NCBI GenBank assembly: GCA_951799425.1
Contig: OX637393.1
Location: 26,058,744-26,122,743 of the forward strand
Direction of reading: 5' to 3'
Source of the DNA: Ilex aquifolium
Lineage: Eukaryota > Streptophyta > Magnoliopsida > Aquifoliales > Aquifoliaceae
DNA: 64,000 bases
The position numbers and the translations under genes are program-made. Below are positions 54,501 to 59,130 of this stretch, piece by piece. The number at the start of each line of letters is the position of its first letter. Position 1 is the stretch's first letter. Under the pieces are notes generated by a model. The model was not told the origin of the DNA. It did not search any database and saw nothing but the letters and a program-made list of their open reading frames with translations.

Positions 54501-57500
54501 GTAAAAGTGTGGTCACTCATGCCCACAAATCATATCTGATCAAGTTTTCTTTAGATCAACTTTCCATAAACAAGTAATGAGAACGAAAATAGCTGTCACA
54601 AACCATTGCATTCCTAAAACCTACATACAAAATTGTCAAGGATGTAGAGAGCTGGTAATAAAATCTCAGCTTTTTAGGATGACTGTACTACAATTACTTA
54701 CCTTTGCGCACTCGCTGCGCGCTTTATTCCAATCTATTTCATGATAAGGGGCAGTATACAGTTCCTTTCTCAAAGACAGAACTGTTGGTGTGATTGGACC
54801 TACAAACCTCTTCCCATATAAGTATGACATTGGAAGATAAACCATCCGACAGTGACACCACATCCTTCCTGCAATATAGGGAATAAGAGGTAACTTATCT
54901 TAGAAGAGTCAAAAAAAAATTTGAAACACAGAAAAATGTTGTGTACAAATCAACATCAACCAAGAATTTTGCATCAACCAAATCATCAAAGCACAATAAA
55001 AATATGTACCGCCATAACATCTGTTGAGGAAATGGAATTAAAATGATCTATTAAAGATAACTTGTGCCTCCTTTTCAACAAAATGGTAACAAGGGCAGCT
55101 AACTGAGCACATCATTGCCAGAAAAAACTCTGCCTTGTAAAATAATGATGATAAAAGAACAAGGGACAGAGGACCCAGACTTATTAACAACAGAACAAGA
55201 TTTTCACACGAACTGACGTATGCCACCCTTATCAGCCCACTCATCAATTCTGTTGTTCTATCAGAAAACAAGTACAAGTTCTCCATGCAACACCGATGGG
55301 GATAACTCTAATGGCAAAACACTTTGTAATCAATTTGACCTTTTTCATATTATGAAACATTACTGCATCCAACCTCATGAACTTTATTTCTGAACCTCAA
55401 TCTATCTAATGCTATAGCATTCAACCCAAAACCAATGAGTAGAGACTCCTCAATCGATAAACCAATCTTGGTGACTGAAATCTTTGATGTGGAATTTAAA
55501 CTCTCTTTGCGCTCTCCCTCACATGGGACCTGGAAGGCAGGCTGGACTCGCATGTTAGCTAATAAACAGACAAACAAATATGCATAACGAAAAACTTTTT
55601 AACAACCATTCAACGCGACCCAGCTCTAAAATCAATTTTTCTTTTTTTTAAATTCATTCACCACCAATTGGAAATAAATGCAGAGATCTCTCAACCATAA
55701 AAATCAACCTTGGTTGGACCAAATCTTTCGATGTAGGATAGAAGCTCTCTTCACACTCTCATTCACACGGGATCCGTACTTGCACGTGGCGTAACAAACA
55801 AAAAACATGTATAATAGAAAAGTCAAGCGGATGAGAGACTTGGTGCACATACCATCCAAGGACCAGCTGGATACCCAGTTAAACACATCCATCTCAAAAC
55901 TAATTGGAAATAGGTAAAGAGGCCCCTCAAACATATGAAGCAATCTTAGATGACCATATTTTTCAATAAGGGATACAAGCTACCTTCCCATAGGATGACA
56001 AATTAGCGTGATTGGCAAACTTAACATCACCATTAAGATCATTAAATTGTCAAGAATGTAGCTTTGTTCAATTGGAAGCATTAGATTTCAGAAGTGTCAG
56101 AGGACCCAATCATTCTTTTCGATCGTACAGAAAATGACCTCCTTTAATCACACAAGGAAAAGAAAAAACATACACCAAGAAGCATGAGTGGGAAGTTACC
56201 TGGATGGACTGGAAGCATATAAGGACAAAGCCATATCTCAGGAGGCAGGGGATTATTTCCACACCATTCAAATGCTCCAAGCACCTGATAACATCAAGAA
56301 TGCAACAAGAATCAACAAATGCCAGTATATACAACCAACAGTTGAAGTAACAAGTAAAATCAACAAAATAAAAGGTGAAGACTGAACTGAAAGCCACATT
56401 TTTCCCCATGACGTGATTGCTGTGGCACTACCATGGTCCAGAATCCATTTACGCCCTTTCTCCATTGCCCCTTGTCCATCATTAGCTCCCTCGCCAAGCA
56501 ACCTCAATGTAACATAGCTCAGAACAGTACCAAACATGGTGCTTGGGCCCTCAATGTGCAAACCCCACCCACCATCTCTGTTCTGCAATTACAGGGTGTT
56601 CTATGTAAAAATTTCACTCATCAAAGGTGTATGTATATACATTAAAAAAGAGGAATAACAGGTATGTTTACTAAAGTTGAAATTAGAAGTATCCTTGCCT
56701 GATGATTGTAAAGATAACGGCAGATCTCACGCTTATGTTCTTTCGACAATATTGCATTCAGTGCTCCGGTAATGGAGAGAGTAATGACCTGATAAATTAA
56801 ATGAAGAATAAAAATCAAAACTCATATGATTATGTCTTTCCTTAGAAAAATCAGATACAATTATCTGAAGCTCCTTGCTTCCAAGGTGACAATCACCGCA
56901 TAATTCAAAAAGAAAATTGCAACAAAACTTCTGCAAACTCCACTTCCTGTACATTGCAAGAATGGGAACATCCTTTTTTTTTTTTTACCTTAGGATGCAC
57001 CACTAGCAACATCAGCACTTACCAAGCCAGGCATTAGAAACATAGGACCTCCGTAATCTCCTGGCCAGTGTCCATCATGCGCCTGGAGAGTTGAATGAAA
57101 ACCAATTGCCCTTCTTAGCGTGTTTGTCACTTTATCCTCTGTGATATCATCTATATCTTTTACTTTGACTTGGGGCAAGACTATACTGACAGGATTCTCT
57201 TTTGCAAACTACAGTTGGAAACAGAATGACGGTCTAAGTCAAAGAATAGGATTCAGCTGACACTAATTAAAAAATATCATTTTTATTGGATTACATAATA
57301 TATTCTCAATCACCATTCTTAGCTCCCAGCAAAAAAAAAAATCACCATTCTTAGCTGAGTGAAGATGTTGCAAAACCGTATCTCACTACCTTAATACAAG
57401 CAAAAATTCTATTAAAGATGCCTCATATAAAAATTGTTTGACAATGTCCATATGCAACGAAGACAACACTAATCTACTAAAATCCACATGTCGATTGCAC

Positions 57501-58676
57501 ATATTCCTCAACCTCAATTTGTCAGTTTTTTTTAAAAAAGAACAAAGATAAATCATGACCAATTGTTTTCTGTTAAGGAATAAATTAGCTTTGATTGCAA
57601 AAAGATCATGTTTTGAATTCCAACTCTCTTATGACAGGAAGAAAAGCTTGCAAACAAGTGACATTTTTCGAAATAATCCTGAACAAAGGATCTTCAGCCA
57701 TGCGTCGTCCCACCCAGCCATGGTAAGAATCTGTTCAAAAAAGGTCCCTGCAGAGTCCCGTCCTATCACCCCGTCAAATTACTCCACAACTTAGTATGGC
57801 GGTGAGATAGATGTCTCACCGCCATACTAAGAACTGCTTTCTAACAATTGAAAACATGCCTTGAATCTACGAGTTTTTGTGAACTGCTGAAAAAGTCCCT
57901 ATTACAGGTGCTGTATCAATCTGATGTTGTTTTTCCTCATTGTTGACATATCCACCTAAATTAGTGAAGCCAATGTTCACAACACTAAGAACTAATGACT
58001 CGCCAAATTTCAAGTATCAAAATTTCTTATCACATCTGTTTAGCATAAGAAAACAATTGACTGCCCCAGAAATCACAAGCTTGAGAGCTCAATAGATCGC
58101 CAGAAGCTCTTTCTATACAAGTAAAATGTCCACTACTTACCAGAAAAAGTACTAAAAATAACATCAGTATACAATATACATAAAGCTACGCAAATTTTCT
58201 ATTCCCATTTCCCCAAACCACCAAATTTTGCAATCTTAAAACCCCACAAATTGCAAACAATTCACCAAAATAGCATCAATGTACAGTCCAATAGACATAC
58301 ATAGAGCAGCATACAAGATTGCAGAGATCTGTAATTTAAAACTTAAAGAAGATACCGTATAATATTATCATTTTGCCAATCGAAAAACTGATTTAATCAA
58401 TTAATTAGACTTCAGAGCTCATATAACACACATATATGTATATATGTGGAAAACTGTATTTGTATGTGTTTTGGGTACCTGAATACGCATGGGAAGATCT
58501 GAGCTGTGCTTTTTCTCGAACCGATGAATGCGAAAGTTTTCACGCGATTTCTCGATCTCGGCTAGCTCTTCGGGGGATCCGAGTCCCTGGTCAAACTCCC
58601 AGAACTGCCTGCCGATGTGGCTATTGGTAGTTCGTAGCCAAGGACTCCCTCCCTCTGCGATCTTCAGCTTCCACAT
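3447..58676 (-). CDS. CAS1: Cycloartenol synthase gene (17 of about 18 coding exons; 3' end outside window)
   Basis: Encodes an oxidosqualene cyclase that folds 2,3-oxidosqualene into cycloartenol, the first cyclic precursor of plant sterols; the family is monotopic in the ER membrane. Seventeen exons join in frame to 720 codons with no stop (family about 757-759). Visible: N-terminus [16 protein letters not shown] (254-258 region, His257); Tyr410; DCTAE at 483-487 with catalytic Asp483; His477 and Ile481, the pair that marks cycloartenol rather than lanosterol synthase; repeated QW motifs at 108-114, 158-164, 523-529, 600-606 and 649-655. Beta-amyrin-type cyclases usually have MWCYCR, so they fit less well. 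Start chosen at [10 protein letters not shown]; an in-frame ATG lies nine codons upstream but probably within a 5' UTR intron. Introns 5, 6, 11, 12, 16 and 17 carry mobile elements. The span is over 55 kb, of which 2,160 nt is coding. Identity certain; exclusive product is inferred from residues. Confidence 0.97.
3880..4230 (+). mobile_element. hAT MITE family A, copy 1 (351 bp)
   Basis: Ends are inverted repeats CAAGGATCAAAAT and ATTTTGATCCTTG. An exact 8-bp target duplication CTTACAAC lies at 3872-3879 and 4231-4238. The body is dense in GAAACATT and TTTCGAAAC motifs and has no coding capacity. Eight-base duplication and CAAGG ends point to hAT. Confidence 0.88.
4629..4803 (+). mobile_element. 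TRIM family 1, partial copy
   Basis: LTR-like stretch TGTTGAGATATATAGTACTT at 4629-4701, primer-binding-like TGGTACCAGAG at 4701-4711, a short non-coding middle, and a polypurine-like GCACGTAAGGGA near 4790. Matches the fuller copy at 5336-5581. No second LTR recognised. Confidence 0.55.
5336..5581 (+). mobile_element. TRIM family 1, whole-looking copy inside a Copia LTR
   Basis: A 246-bp element with two 72-bp LTRs (5336-5407, 5510-5581), a primer site like TATCAGAGCAGAAG right after the first and a purine tract GTGAGGGGA before the second. It is flanked by a 5-bp duplication CTTAC (5331-5335, 5582-5586). No coding capacity, as TRIMs are. Confidence 0.82.
5641..5765 (+). mobile_element. SINE (tRNA-like) inserted beside a Copia primer site
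   Basis: A 125-bp insert with box A-like TTTAGTCTAATAGTACTT and box B-like GGTTAAAGTCTCCC, an A-rich tail, and a perfect 12-bp duplication CATTGATTCTAG at 5629-5640 and 5766-5777. Confidence 0.72.
10560..10715 (+). mobile_element. TRIM family 1, 3' end copy
   Basis: Purine tract GCACGTGAGGGAA (10630-10642) is followed by an LTR-like stretch from 10645 (TGTCGAAAAGCATAAATAC) that matches the LTR at 5510-5581, then an A-rich run at 10718. The left part is too diverged to bound. Confidence 0.5.
10720..12975. other. Intron 16 stretch, no supported feature
   Basis: AT-rich, with short A runs and C/A-rich pieces near 10860 and 11640. ORFs here are short and without family signatures. No host exon was found. 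Confidence 0.6.
12990..13300 (+). repeat. Possible solo LTR remnant
   Basis: TGTTGGAATTGTTAGATTTCC is followed by a TATA-like TATATAAATAGGGGG and a CT-rich leader, a layout like a short plant LTR promoter. No coding part or partner LTR seen. Confidence 0.3.
13301..13875. other. Intron 16 stretch, no supported feature
   Basis: AT-rich sequence without recognised coding or terminal-repeat structure. Confidence 0.55.
13880..14125 (-). mobile_element. TRIM family 2, partial copy (minus)
   Basis: Read on the minus strand: LTR-like TGTGAAGAGAGCTTGCATCC ending GTTCTAACA (about 14030-14100), then primer-like TGGTATTAAAGC (about 14015-14026), then a non-coding middle ending GCAAGTTTGGATCACG. The same order occurs at 55648-56000. 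Confidence 0.5.
14130..15008. other. Intron 16 stretch, simple repeat only
   Basis: No gene or bounded element. A short (GA)n run lies at about 14773-14789 and a T run at 14160-14172. Confidence 0.55.
15017..15343 (+). mobile_element. hAT MITE family A, copy 2 (327 bp)
   Basis: CAAGGATCAAAATTTCG at the left and ATTTTGATCCTTG at the right, with the family's GAAACATT-rich body. Flanking octamers (CTCCAAAC, TTACATGC) do not match, so an old or rearranged copy. Confidence 0.78.
15344..15928. other. Intron 16 stretch, no supported feature
   Basis: No ORF, terminal repeat or exon recognised. Confidence 0.55.
15937..16702 (+). mobile_element. hAT-type non-autonomous element family B, copy 1 (766 bp)
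   Basis: Ends CTGGGAAGCACGGATAC and GTATCCGTGCTTCCTAG are inverted repeats; an exact 8-bp duplication CTTTCTAG lies at 15929-15936 and 16703-16710. Inside are a run of about 20 G (16080-16099) and a (CT)n run (16189-16214). No transposase frame. A second copy is at 33737-34510. Confidence 0.85.
16859..16939 (-). CDS. CAS1: CAS exon 16, residues 666-692
   Basis: 81 nt, phase 0. Acceptor TATATAG, donor GTACAC. Begins [13 protein letters not shown] and ends ALIDAGQ. Followed by the 13.3-kb intron 16 (3531-16858). Confidence 0.95.
17557..17734 (-). CDS. CAS1: CAS exon 15, residues 606-665
   Basis: 178 nt. Acceptor TTCTAG, donor GTTTAG (weak). Completes Trp606, then [28 protein letters not shown] and the QW motif QLPSGGWG (649-656); ends YLSCQNK. 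Confidence 0.95.
17956..18099 (-). CDS. CAS1: CAS exon 14, residues 558-606 (part)
   Basis: 144 nt, phase 2 at both ends. Acceptor CTATAG, donor GTTAGT. Begins [12 protein letters not shown], contains [11 protein letters not shown] and ends QAADGS plus two bases of Trp606. Confidence 0.95.
18188..18234 (-). CDS. CAS1: CAS exon 13, residues 543-558 (part)
   Basis: 47 nt, phase 0 in and phase 2 out; the smallest exon. Acceptor TTTCAG, donor GTAAGA. Encodes [15 protein letters not shown] plus two bases of Pro558. Confidence 0.95.
18426..19872 (+). mobile_element. hAT-like element family D holding a family A MITE
   Basis: Left end CAAGGTTTTTAAAATCGGGA and right end (inverted) CTAAGGTTATTAAAATCGTG match, followed by shared GGATCCTAC-like subterminal motifs. 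Flanking octamers GGTCCGAT and GTTCCAAC agree at 5 of 8. It encloses the family A copy at 18520-18910. The middle (18919-19700) is unrecognised and may be another insert. Confidence 0.5.
18520..18910 (+). mobile_element. hAT MITE family A, copy 3 (391 bp)
   Basis: CAAGGATCAAAAT to ATTTTGATCCTTG with an exact 8-bp duplication ATCCTACT at 18512-18519 and 18911-18918. Contains a local tandem repeat of AAGCACCTCGAAACATTATG (about 18743-18800). Sits inside element D. Confidence 0.88.
20438..21995 (-). mobile_element. Young short Copia element nested in Copia fossil 3
   Basis: Two 185-bp LTRs (20438-20622, 21811-21995) differ at one base by my reading, and a perfect 5-bp duplication CCGGC (20433-20437, 21996-22000) flanks them. 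Parts: LTR, Met-tRNA primer site TGGTATCAGAGC, one long reverse transcriptase/RNase H frame with [14 protein letters not shown] and FCDNQAA signatures, purine tract, LTR. Gag, protease and integrase were not seen, so it is not whole. With usual plant substitution rates an age of a few hundred thousand years is a rough inference. Confidence 0.92.
23986..25406 (+). mobile_element. hAT family A, long copy (1.42 kb)
   Basis: Ends CAAGGATTTAAATCTCG and CGAAATTTCGATCCTTG; flanking octamers CGTATTAC and TGTATTAC match at 7 of 8. Inside are a (CT)n run (24529-24561) and a tandem array of about 22-bp units at about 24660-25100. Closely matches 49162-50467 in the opposite orientation. ORFs are low-complexity; no transposase. 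Confidence 0.85.
24660..25100 (+). repeat. Tandem array of ATTACATTTAATACCCACTGTA-like units
   Basis: About 22-bp units alternate TTTAATACC/TTTAATACTCC with TGTAATTA or TATAATTA, broken by two T runs. Units abut without spacers. The same array occurs inverted at 49470-49805. Confidence 0.75.
29387..30685. other. Intron 12 stretch, no supported feature
   Basis: Intron sequence between Copia fossil 3 and exon 12. No ORF with a known family, no bounded repeat. Confidence 0.55.
30686..30742 (-). CDS. CAS1: CAS exon 12, isolated 57-nt exon, residues 524-542
   Basis: 57 nt, phase 0 on both sides. Acceptor CTTCAG, donor GTACTT. Encodes [19 protein letters not shown], most of a QW motif. It stands alone between introns of 7.9 and 12.5 kb. 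Skipping it would keep the frame and drop 19 residues. Confidence 0.95.
31362..31660 (+). mobile_element. hAT-like family C fragment
   Basis: Starts CATGGTTCAAAGAATCGG, like the element at 35881. The right end was not found. Confidence 0.3.
31725..32032 (+). mobile_element. hAT MITE family A, copy 4 (308 bp)
   Basis: TAAGGATTAAAATTTTG to AAAATTTTAATCCTTG with an exact 8-bp duplication TTTTGAAT at 31717-31724 and 32033-32040. Many C-to-T type changes against the other copies suggest an older copy. Confidence 0.82.
32520..33023 (-). mobile_element. Copia fossil, 3' end only (minus)
   Basis: 32820-33020 encodes on the minus strand an RNase H tail (HNPVQ, GKLSKGL, HFVKS) leading to a purine tract and an LTR that starts at about 32817 (TGTTATGTTATG) and runs to about 32520. 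Broken; only the end is recognised. The Copia at 33024 appears to have inserted here. Confidence 0.6.
33081..33137. mobile_element. Short SINE-like insert in a Copia LTR
   Basis: A 57-bp insert containing ATTTGGGGTCGGCTATATGA, a motif I recall from Au-type plant SINEs, flanked by TAATAATATATTAGTCATA (33062-33080) and a near-identical copy at 33138-33157. The long duplication indicates retroposition; family is tentative. Confidence 0.5.
33737..34510 (+). mobile_element. hAT-type family B, copy 2 (774 bp)
   Basis: CTAGGAAGCACGGATACG to CGTATCCGTGCTTCCTAG, a perfect 18-bp inverted pair. Flanks ACCGTGAC and GCTGTGAC match at 6 of 8. Inverted relative to copy 1 (long T/poly-A and GA/CT tracts in reversed order). 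No transposase. Confidence 0.85.
35400..36984 (+). repeat. Second copy of a Copia leader/gag segment
   Basis: 35620-36980 repeats the order of 33400-35290: the ATCATTTTCTGGCGAC area, TCCGACTAGG, TGGTGGATCTA, CACACCTCT, then the gag start near 36755 and the opposite-strand piece near 36850-36960. Each copy holds a different hAT insert. A Copia-derived, broken, old tandem duplication. Confidence 0.6.
35881..36153 (+). mobile_element. hAT-like MITE family C (273 bp)
   Basis: Starts CATGGTTCAAAG and ends TTGAACCTTGGTG. Comparison with the uninterrupted copy near 33690 shows the insertion point; flanks GCTCAATA and CCTCAGTA match at 6 of 8. Confidence 0.5.
36985..38149 (+). mobile_element. PIF/Harbinger DNA transposon, 5'-truncated, with transposase C-terminal half
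   Basis: Encodes part of a HARBI1-like DDE nuclease. Exon a (36987-37173) has [16 protein letters not shown] and [12 protein letters not shown] with the second Asp; an 82-bp intron (37174-37255, GT-AG) joins in frame to exon b (37256-37728) with [25 protein letters not shown] and ACCAVHNF. The right end AAACCAAACACGCCC, then TAA, fits a PIF terminal repeat and 3-bp target. The N-terminal half and left end are missing; 36985 abuts Copia-derived sequence. Both retained exons lack internal stops, so the copy is not very old. Confidence 0.82.
37256..37728 (+). pseudogene. PIF/Harbinger transposase, 3' exon
   Basis: Last part of the DDE_4 (HARBI1-like) domain: [33 protein letters not shown], then a family-typical tail. 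Open to a TGA at 37726-37728. Part of a truncated gene, so not expected to make active transposase. Confidence 0.82.
38150..38643. other. Intron 11 stretch, no supported feature
   Basis: AT-rich intron between the Harbinger end and exon 11. Confidence 0.55.
38644..38742 (-). CDS. CAS1: CAS exon 11, residues 491-523
   Basis: 99 nt, phase 0. Acceptor CAACAG, donor GTAAGC. Begins [14 protein letters not shown] and ends VNVILSLQ. Followed by the 7.9-kb intron 11 (30743-38643). Confidence 0.95.
38822..38944 (-). CDS. CAS1: CAS exon 10 with the catalytic DCTAE motif, residues 450-490
   Basis: 123 nt, phase 0. Acceptor TTAAAG, donor GTAATA. Holds [15 protein letters not shown]: His477, Ile481 and Asp483 fall at the Arabidopsis CAS1 numbers. 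Asp483 protonates the epoxide in this family; His477 with Ile481 are the residues linked to cycloartenol outcome. Confidence 0.97.
39047..39169 (-). CDS. CAS1: CAS exon 9, residues 409-449
   Basis: 123 nt, phase 0. Acceptor TCACAG, donor GTAAAA. Begins [12 protein letters not shown], so the Tyr is residue 410, the active-site position named in Arabidopsis CAS1. Ends YIKSSQ. Confidence 0.96.
39312..39425 (-). CDS. CAS1: CAS exon 8, residues 371-408
   Basis: 114 nt, phase 0. Acceptor ATTCAG, donor GTCTAG, an unusual +3 C that still leaves CAG|GT. Begins [12 protein letters not shown] and ends AEDGMKMQ. Confidence 0.95.
39802..39990 (-). CDS. CAS1: CAS exon 7, residues 308-370
   Basis: 189 nt, phase 0. 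Acceptor TTGCAG, donor GTAAGC. Begins [11 protein letters not shown], contains [12 protein letters not shown] and [14 protein letters not shown], ends VNK. First exon of a compact five-exon block. Confidence 0.96.
39991..41204. other. Intron 6 stretch, unresolved repeat only
   Basis: No host exon. From about 40836 a segment opening GTAGGGGGTAATTACACATG looks like a dispersed plant repeat, but its ends are not defined. Confidence 0.45.
41205..41850 (-). mobile_element. L1-type LINE 3' end (zf-RVT domain)
   Basis: On the minus strand, 41570-41845 encodes [20 protein letters not shown], an [20 protein letters not shown] stretch (degraded zinc-binding reverse transcriptase tail), then about 41355-41530 encodes [15 protein letters not shown] and a stop near 41354. 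An A-rich tail follows near 41205-41215. Only the last part of ORF2 is present, with in-frame damage near 41570-41600. Confidence 0.72.
45670..46080. repeat. Insert interrupting SIRE gag, possibly Tourist-like
   Basis: TTAGGTTGCGTTTGGTAACC at 45674 has the look of a TTA target and PIF/Tourist end; gag-like reading resumes near 46100. Right end not resolved. Has long T and G runs at 46040-46070. Confidence 0.35.
46608..47673 (-). repeat. Gypsy-like LTR piece with primer site (minus)
   Basis: The minus strand reads GGGGTGTGATA, then TTTAATATCAGAGCT, which looks like an LTR end plus primer site. The extent to 47673 is inferred from where the SIRE LTR resumes. No coding part. Confidence 0.35.
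49162..50467 (-). mobile_element. hAT family A, second long copy (1.31 kb)
   Basis: Inverted match of 23986-25406. Ends CAAGGATCGAAATTTTG and CGAGATTTAAATCCTTG, with an exact 8-bp duplication GCTAGCAT at 49154-49161 and 50468-50475. Carries the inverted 22-bp array (49470-49805) and GA/CT tracts. The longest frame (49861-50475, minus) reads through low-complexity sequence and lacks hAT signatures. Confidence 0.88.
49470..49805 (-). repeat. Tandem array of about 22-bp TTTAATACC/TGTAATTA units
   Basis: Same unit as in the copy at 24660-25100, in opposite orientation and with fewer units. Abutting units, no spacers. Confidence 0.72.
53314..53487 (+). repeat. 3' LTR of Copia fossil 4
   Basis: TGTTAGAAGTGTACTAG start, TATAAATACAAG promoter-like motif, CT-rich tail, end near GGAAACA. 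No partner LTR to confirm. Confidence 0.45.
53622..54314 (+). mobile_element. hAT-like family B, diverged copy with hexamer array
   Basis: Ends CTATGAAGCACGAGC and GTGTCCGTGCTTCTTAG resemble family B. No convincing target duplication. Near the right end, 54256-54303 holds about eight GTGTCC units in a row. Confidence 0.5.
54256..54304 (+). repeat. (GTGTCC)n hexamer array
   Basis: About eight perfect hexamers. They grow out of the element's own terminal GTATCC/GTGTCC motif. Confidence 0.85.
54702..54868 (-). CDS. CAS1: CAS exon 6, residues 252-307
   Basis: 167 nt, entering at the second base of Gly252. Acceptor TTGCAG, donor GTAAGT. Contains [18 protein letters not shown] with His257, then [15 protein letters not shown] and ends ARSECAK. 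The next intron (39991-54701) is the largest in the gene at 14.7 kb. Confidence 0.96.
55648..56000 (-). mobile_element. TRIM family 2 copy in CAS intron 5 (minus)
   Basis: Minus strand: LTR-like TGTCATCCTATGGGAAGGTA to GATGGATGTGTTTAAC (about 55880-56000), primer-like TGGGTATCCAGC, a middle of about 100 bp ending GCAAGTACGGATCCCG, then a second LTR-like stretch TGTGAATGAGAGTG to about 55648. The LTRs share AGCTT.TATCC and TTTCCAATT. No coding capacity. Confidence 0.55.
56200..56284 (-). CDS. CAS1: CAS exon 5, residues 224-252 (first base)
   Basis: 85 nt, ending in phase 1 (first G of Gly252). Acceptor ATCAG, donor GTAACT. Encodes [14 protein letters not shown] and ends LPVHP. Two Cys (in EWC and LCP) stand where relatives I recall have Ser and Leu. 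Confidence 0.94.
56388..56582 (-). CDS. CAS1: CAS exon 4, residues 159-223
   Basis: 195 nt, phase 0. Acceptor TTGCAG, donor GTTCAG (weak but in frame). Begins [12 protein letters not shown] and ends KMWLS; completes the QW motif at 158-164. The next intron is only 103 bp. Confidence 0.95.
56699..56788 (-). CDS. CAS1: CAS exon 3, residues 129-158, followed by a GC donor
   Basis: 90 nt, phase 0. Begins [10 protein letters not shown] and ends YLYNHQ. The exon ends CAG and the intron opens GCAAGG, not GT. No GT in the right frame fits, and the next exon resumes exactly at NRDGGWG, so this is a GC-AG intron of 116 bp (56583-56698). Confidence 0.94.
57023..57208 (-). CDS. CAS1: CAS exon 2, residues 67-128
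   Basis: 186 nt, phase 0 at both ends. Acceptor CTGTAG, donor GTAAGT. Begins FAKENP and ends MFLMPGL; includes the first QW motif QAHDGHWPG (108-116). Confidence 0.95.
57209..58478 (-). other. CAS intron 1 (1,270 bp)
   Basis: No insertion recognised. A short near-palindrome GGCGGTGAGATAGATG / CATCTATCTCACCGCC occurs at about 57797-57826 (TATGGCGGTGAGATAG with its inverse). Otherwise ordinary AT-rich intron. Confidence 0.6.
57794..57832. repeat. Perfect hairpin in CAS intron 1
   Basis: AGTATGGCGGTGAGATAG, then ATGT, then CTCACCGCCATACTAAG form an inverted repeat with arms of about 16-17 bp and a loop of a few bases. Could be a MITE relic or a cruciform; no function shown. Confidence 0.7.
58479..58676 (-). 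CDS. CAS1: CAS exon 1 (first coding exon), residues 1-66
   Basis: 198 nt, 66 codons, from [10 protein letters not shown] to LPMRIQ, ending CAG with donor GTACCC. The upstream sequence TTTCTGTGAAATGCAG just before GGTGAAATG looks like an acceptor, so the transcribed exon probably starts at 58682 and a 5' UTR intron precedes it. Contains the GRQFWEFD and EELAEIEK family signatures. Confidence 0.95.
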
Positions 58677-59004
58677 TTCACCCTGCATTTCACAGAAATC
58701 CAATCAACACTCAAATGTCATTATATTGCACAATACGTAAGTGTCTGTAGACAGCCATTCCTATCTTCACATATATAAACCCACAAAGAAACACATGCAT
58801 GTGTACAATTGAGCCAAATCGCCAAGAAAAAGTGAAAAATTGGAACAAAAAGAGAAAATCACGCATGAAGTAATCATTCAAATGATAAATACTCTCAATG
58901 CATCCATTTACATATCACAAATGATACAATTTAGGCTACAAATCGAGAAAACTAGGAAATAAATCGAACATTCTACGATCAAATGAGTTGAGGTAGAATG
59001 ATAC

Positions 59005-59130
59005 CGATTTGTGAAGTGAAGGAAAGGGTGAGAGAGAGAATTGAAGGTGAATGAATGCACGGGTGGAGACTGGTAGAGATCAAAGATTCAGAGGGTGTCA
59101 GTGCATGTGAAGAGGGAAAATGAAAGTATA
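59005..59130 (-). promoter_or_regulatory. CAS1: Candidate CAS 5' UTR exon and transcription start region
   Basis: The minus strand reads a CT-rich leader (CTCTCTCTCACCC, then CTTCACTTCACAAATCG) followed by GTATCA at 59004, a good donor that pairs with the acceptor at 58683. This predicts a 5' UTR intron of about 320 bp. The outer edge is a guess; no clear TATA box fixes the start. Confidence 0.5.

Noticed and set aside
3447-58676. A plant triterpene biosynthetic gene cluster around the cyclase
   Set aside because: The cyclase is the sterol-type CAS, and no cytochrome P450, acyltransferase or glycosyltransferase gene is seen in the 64 kb.
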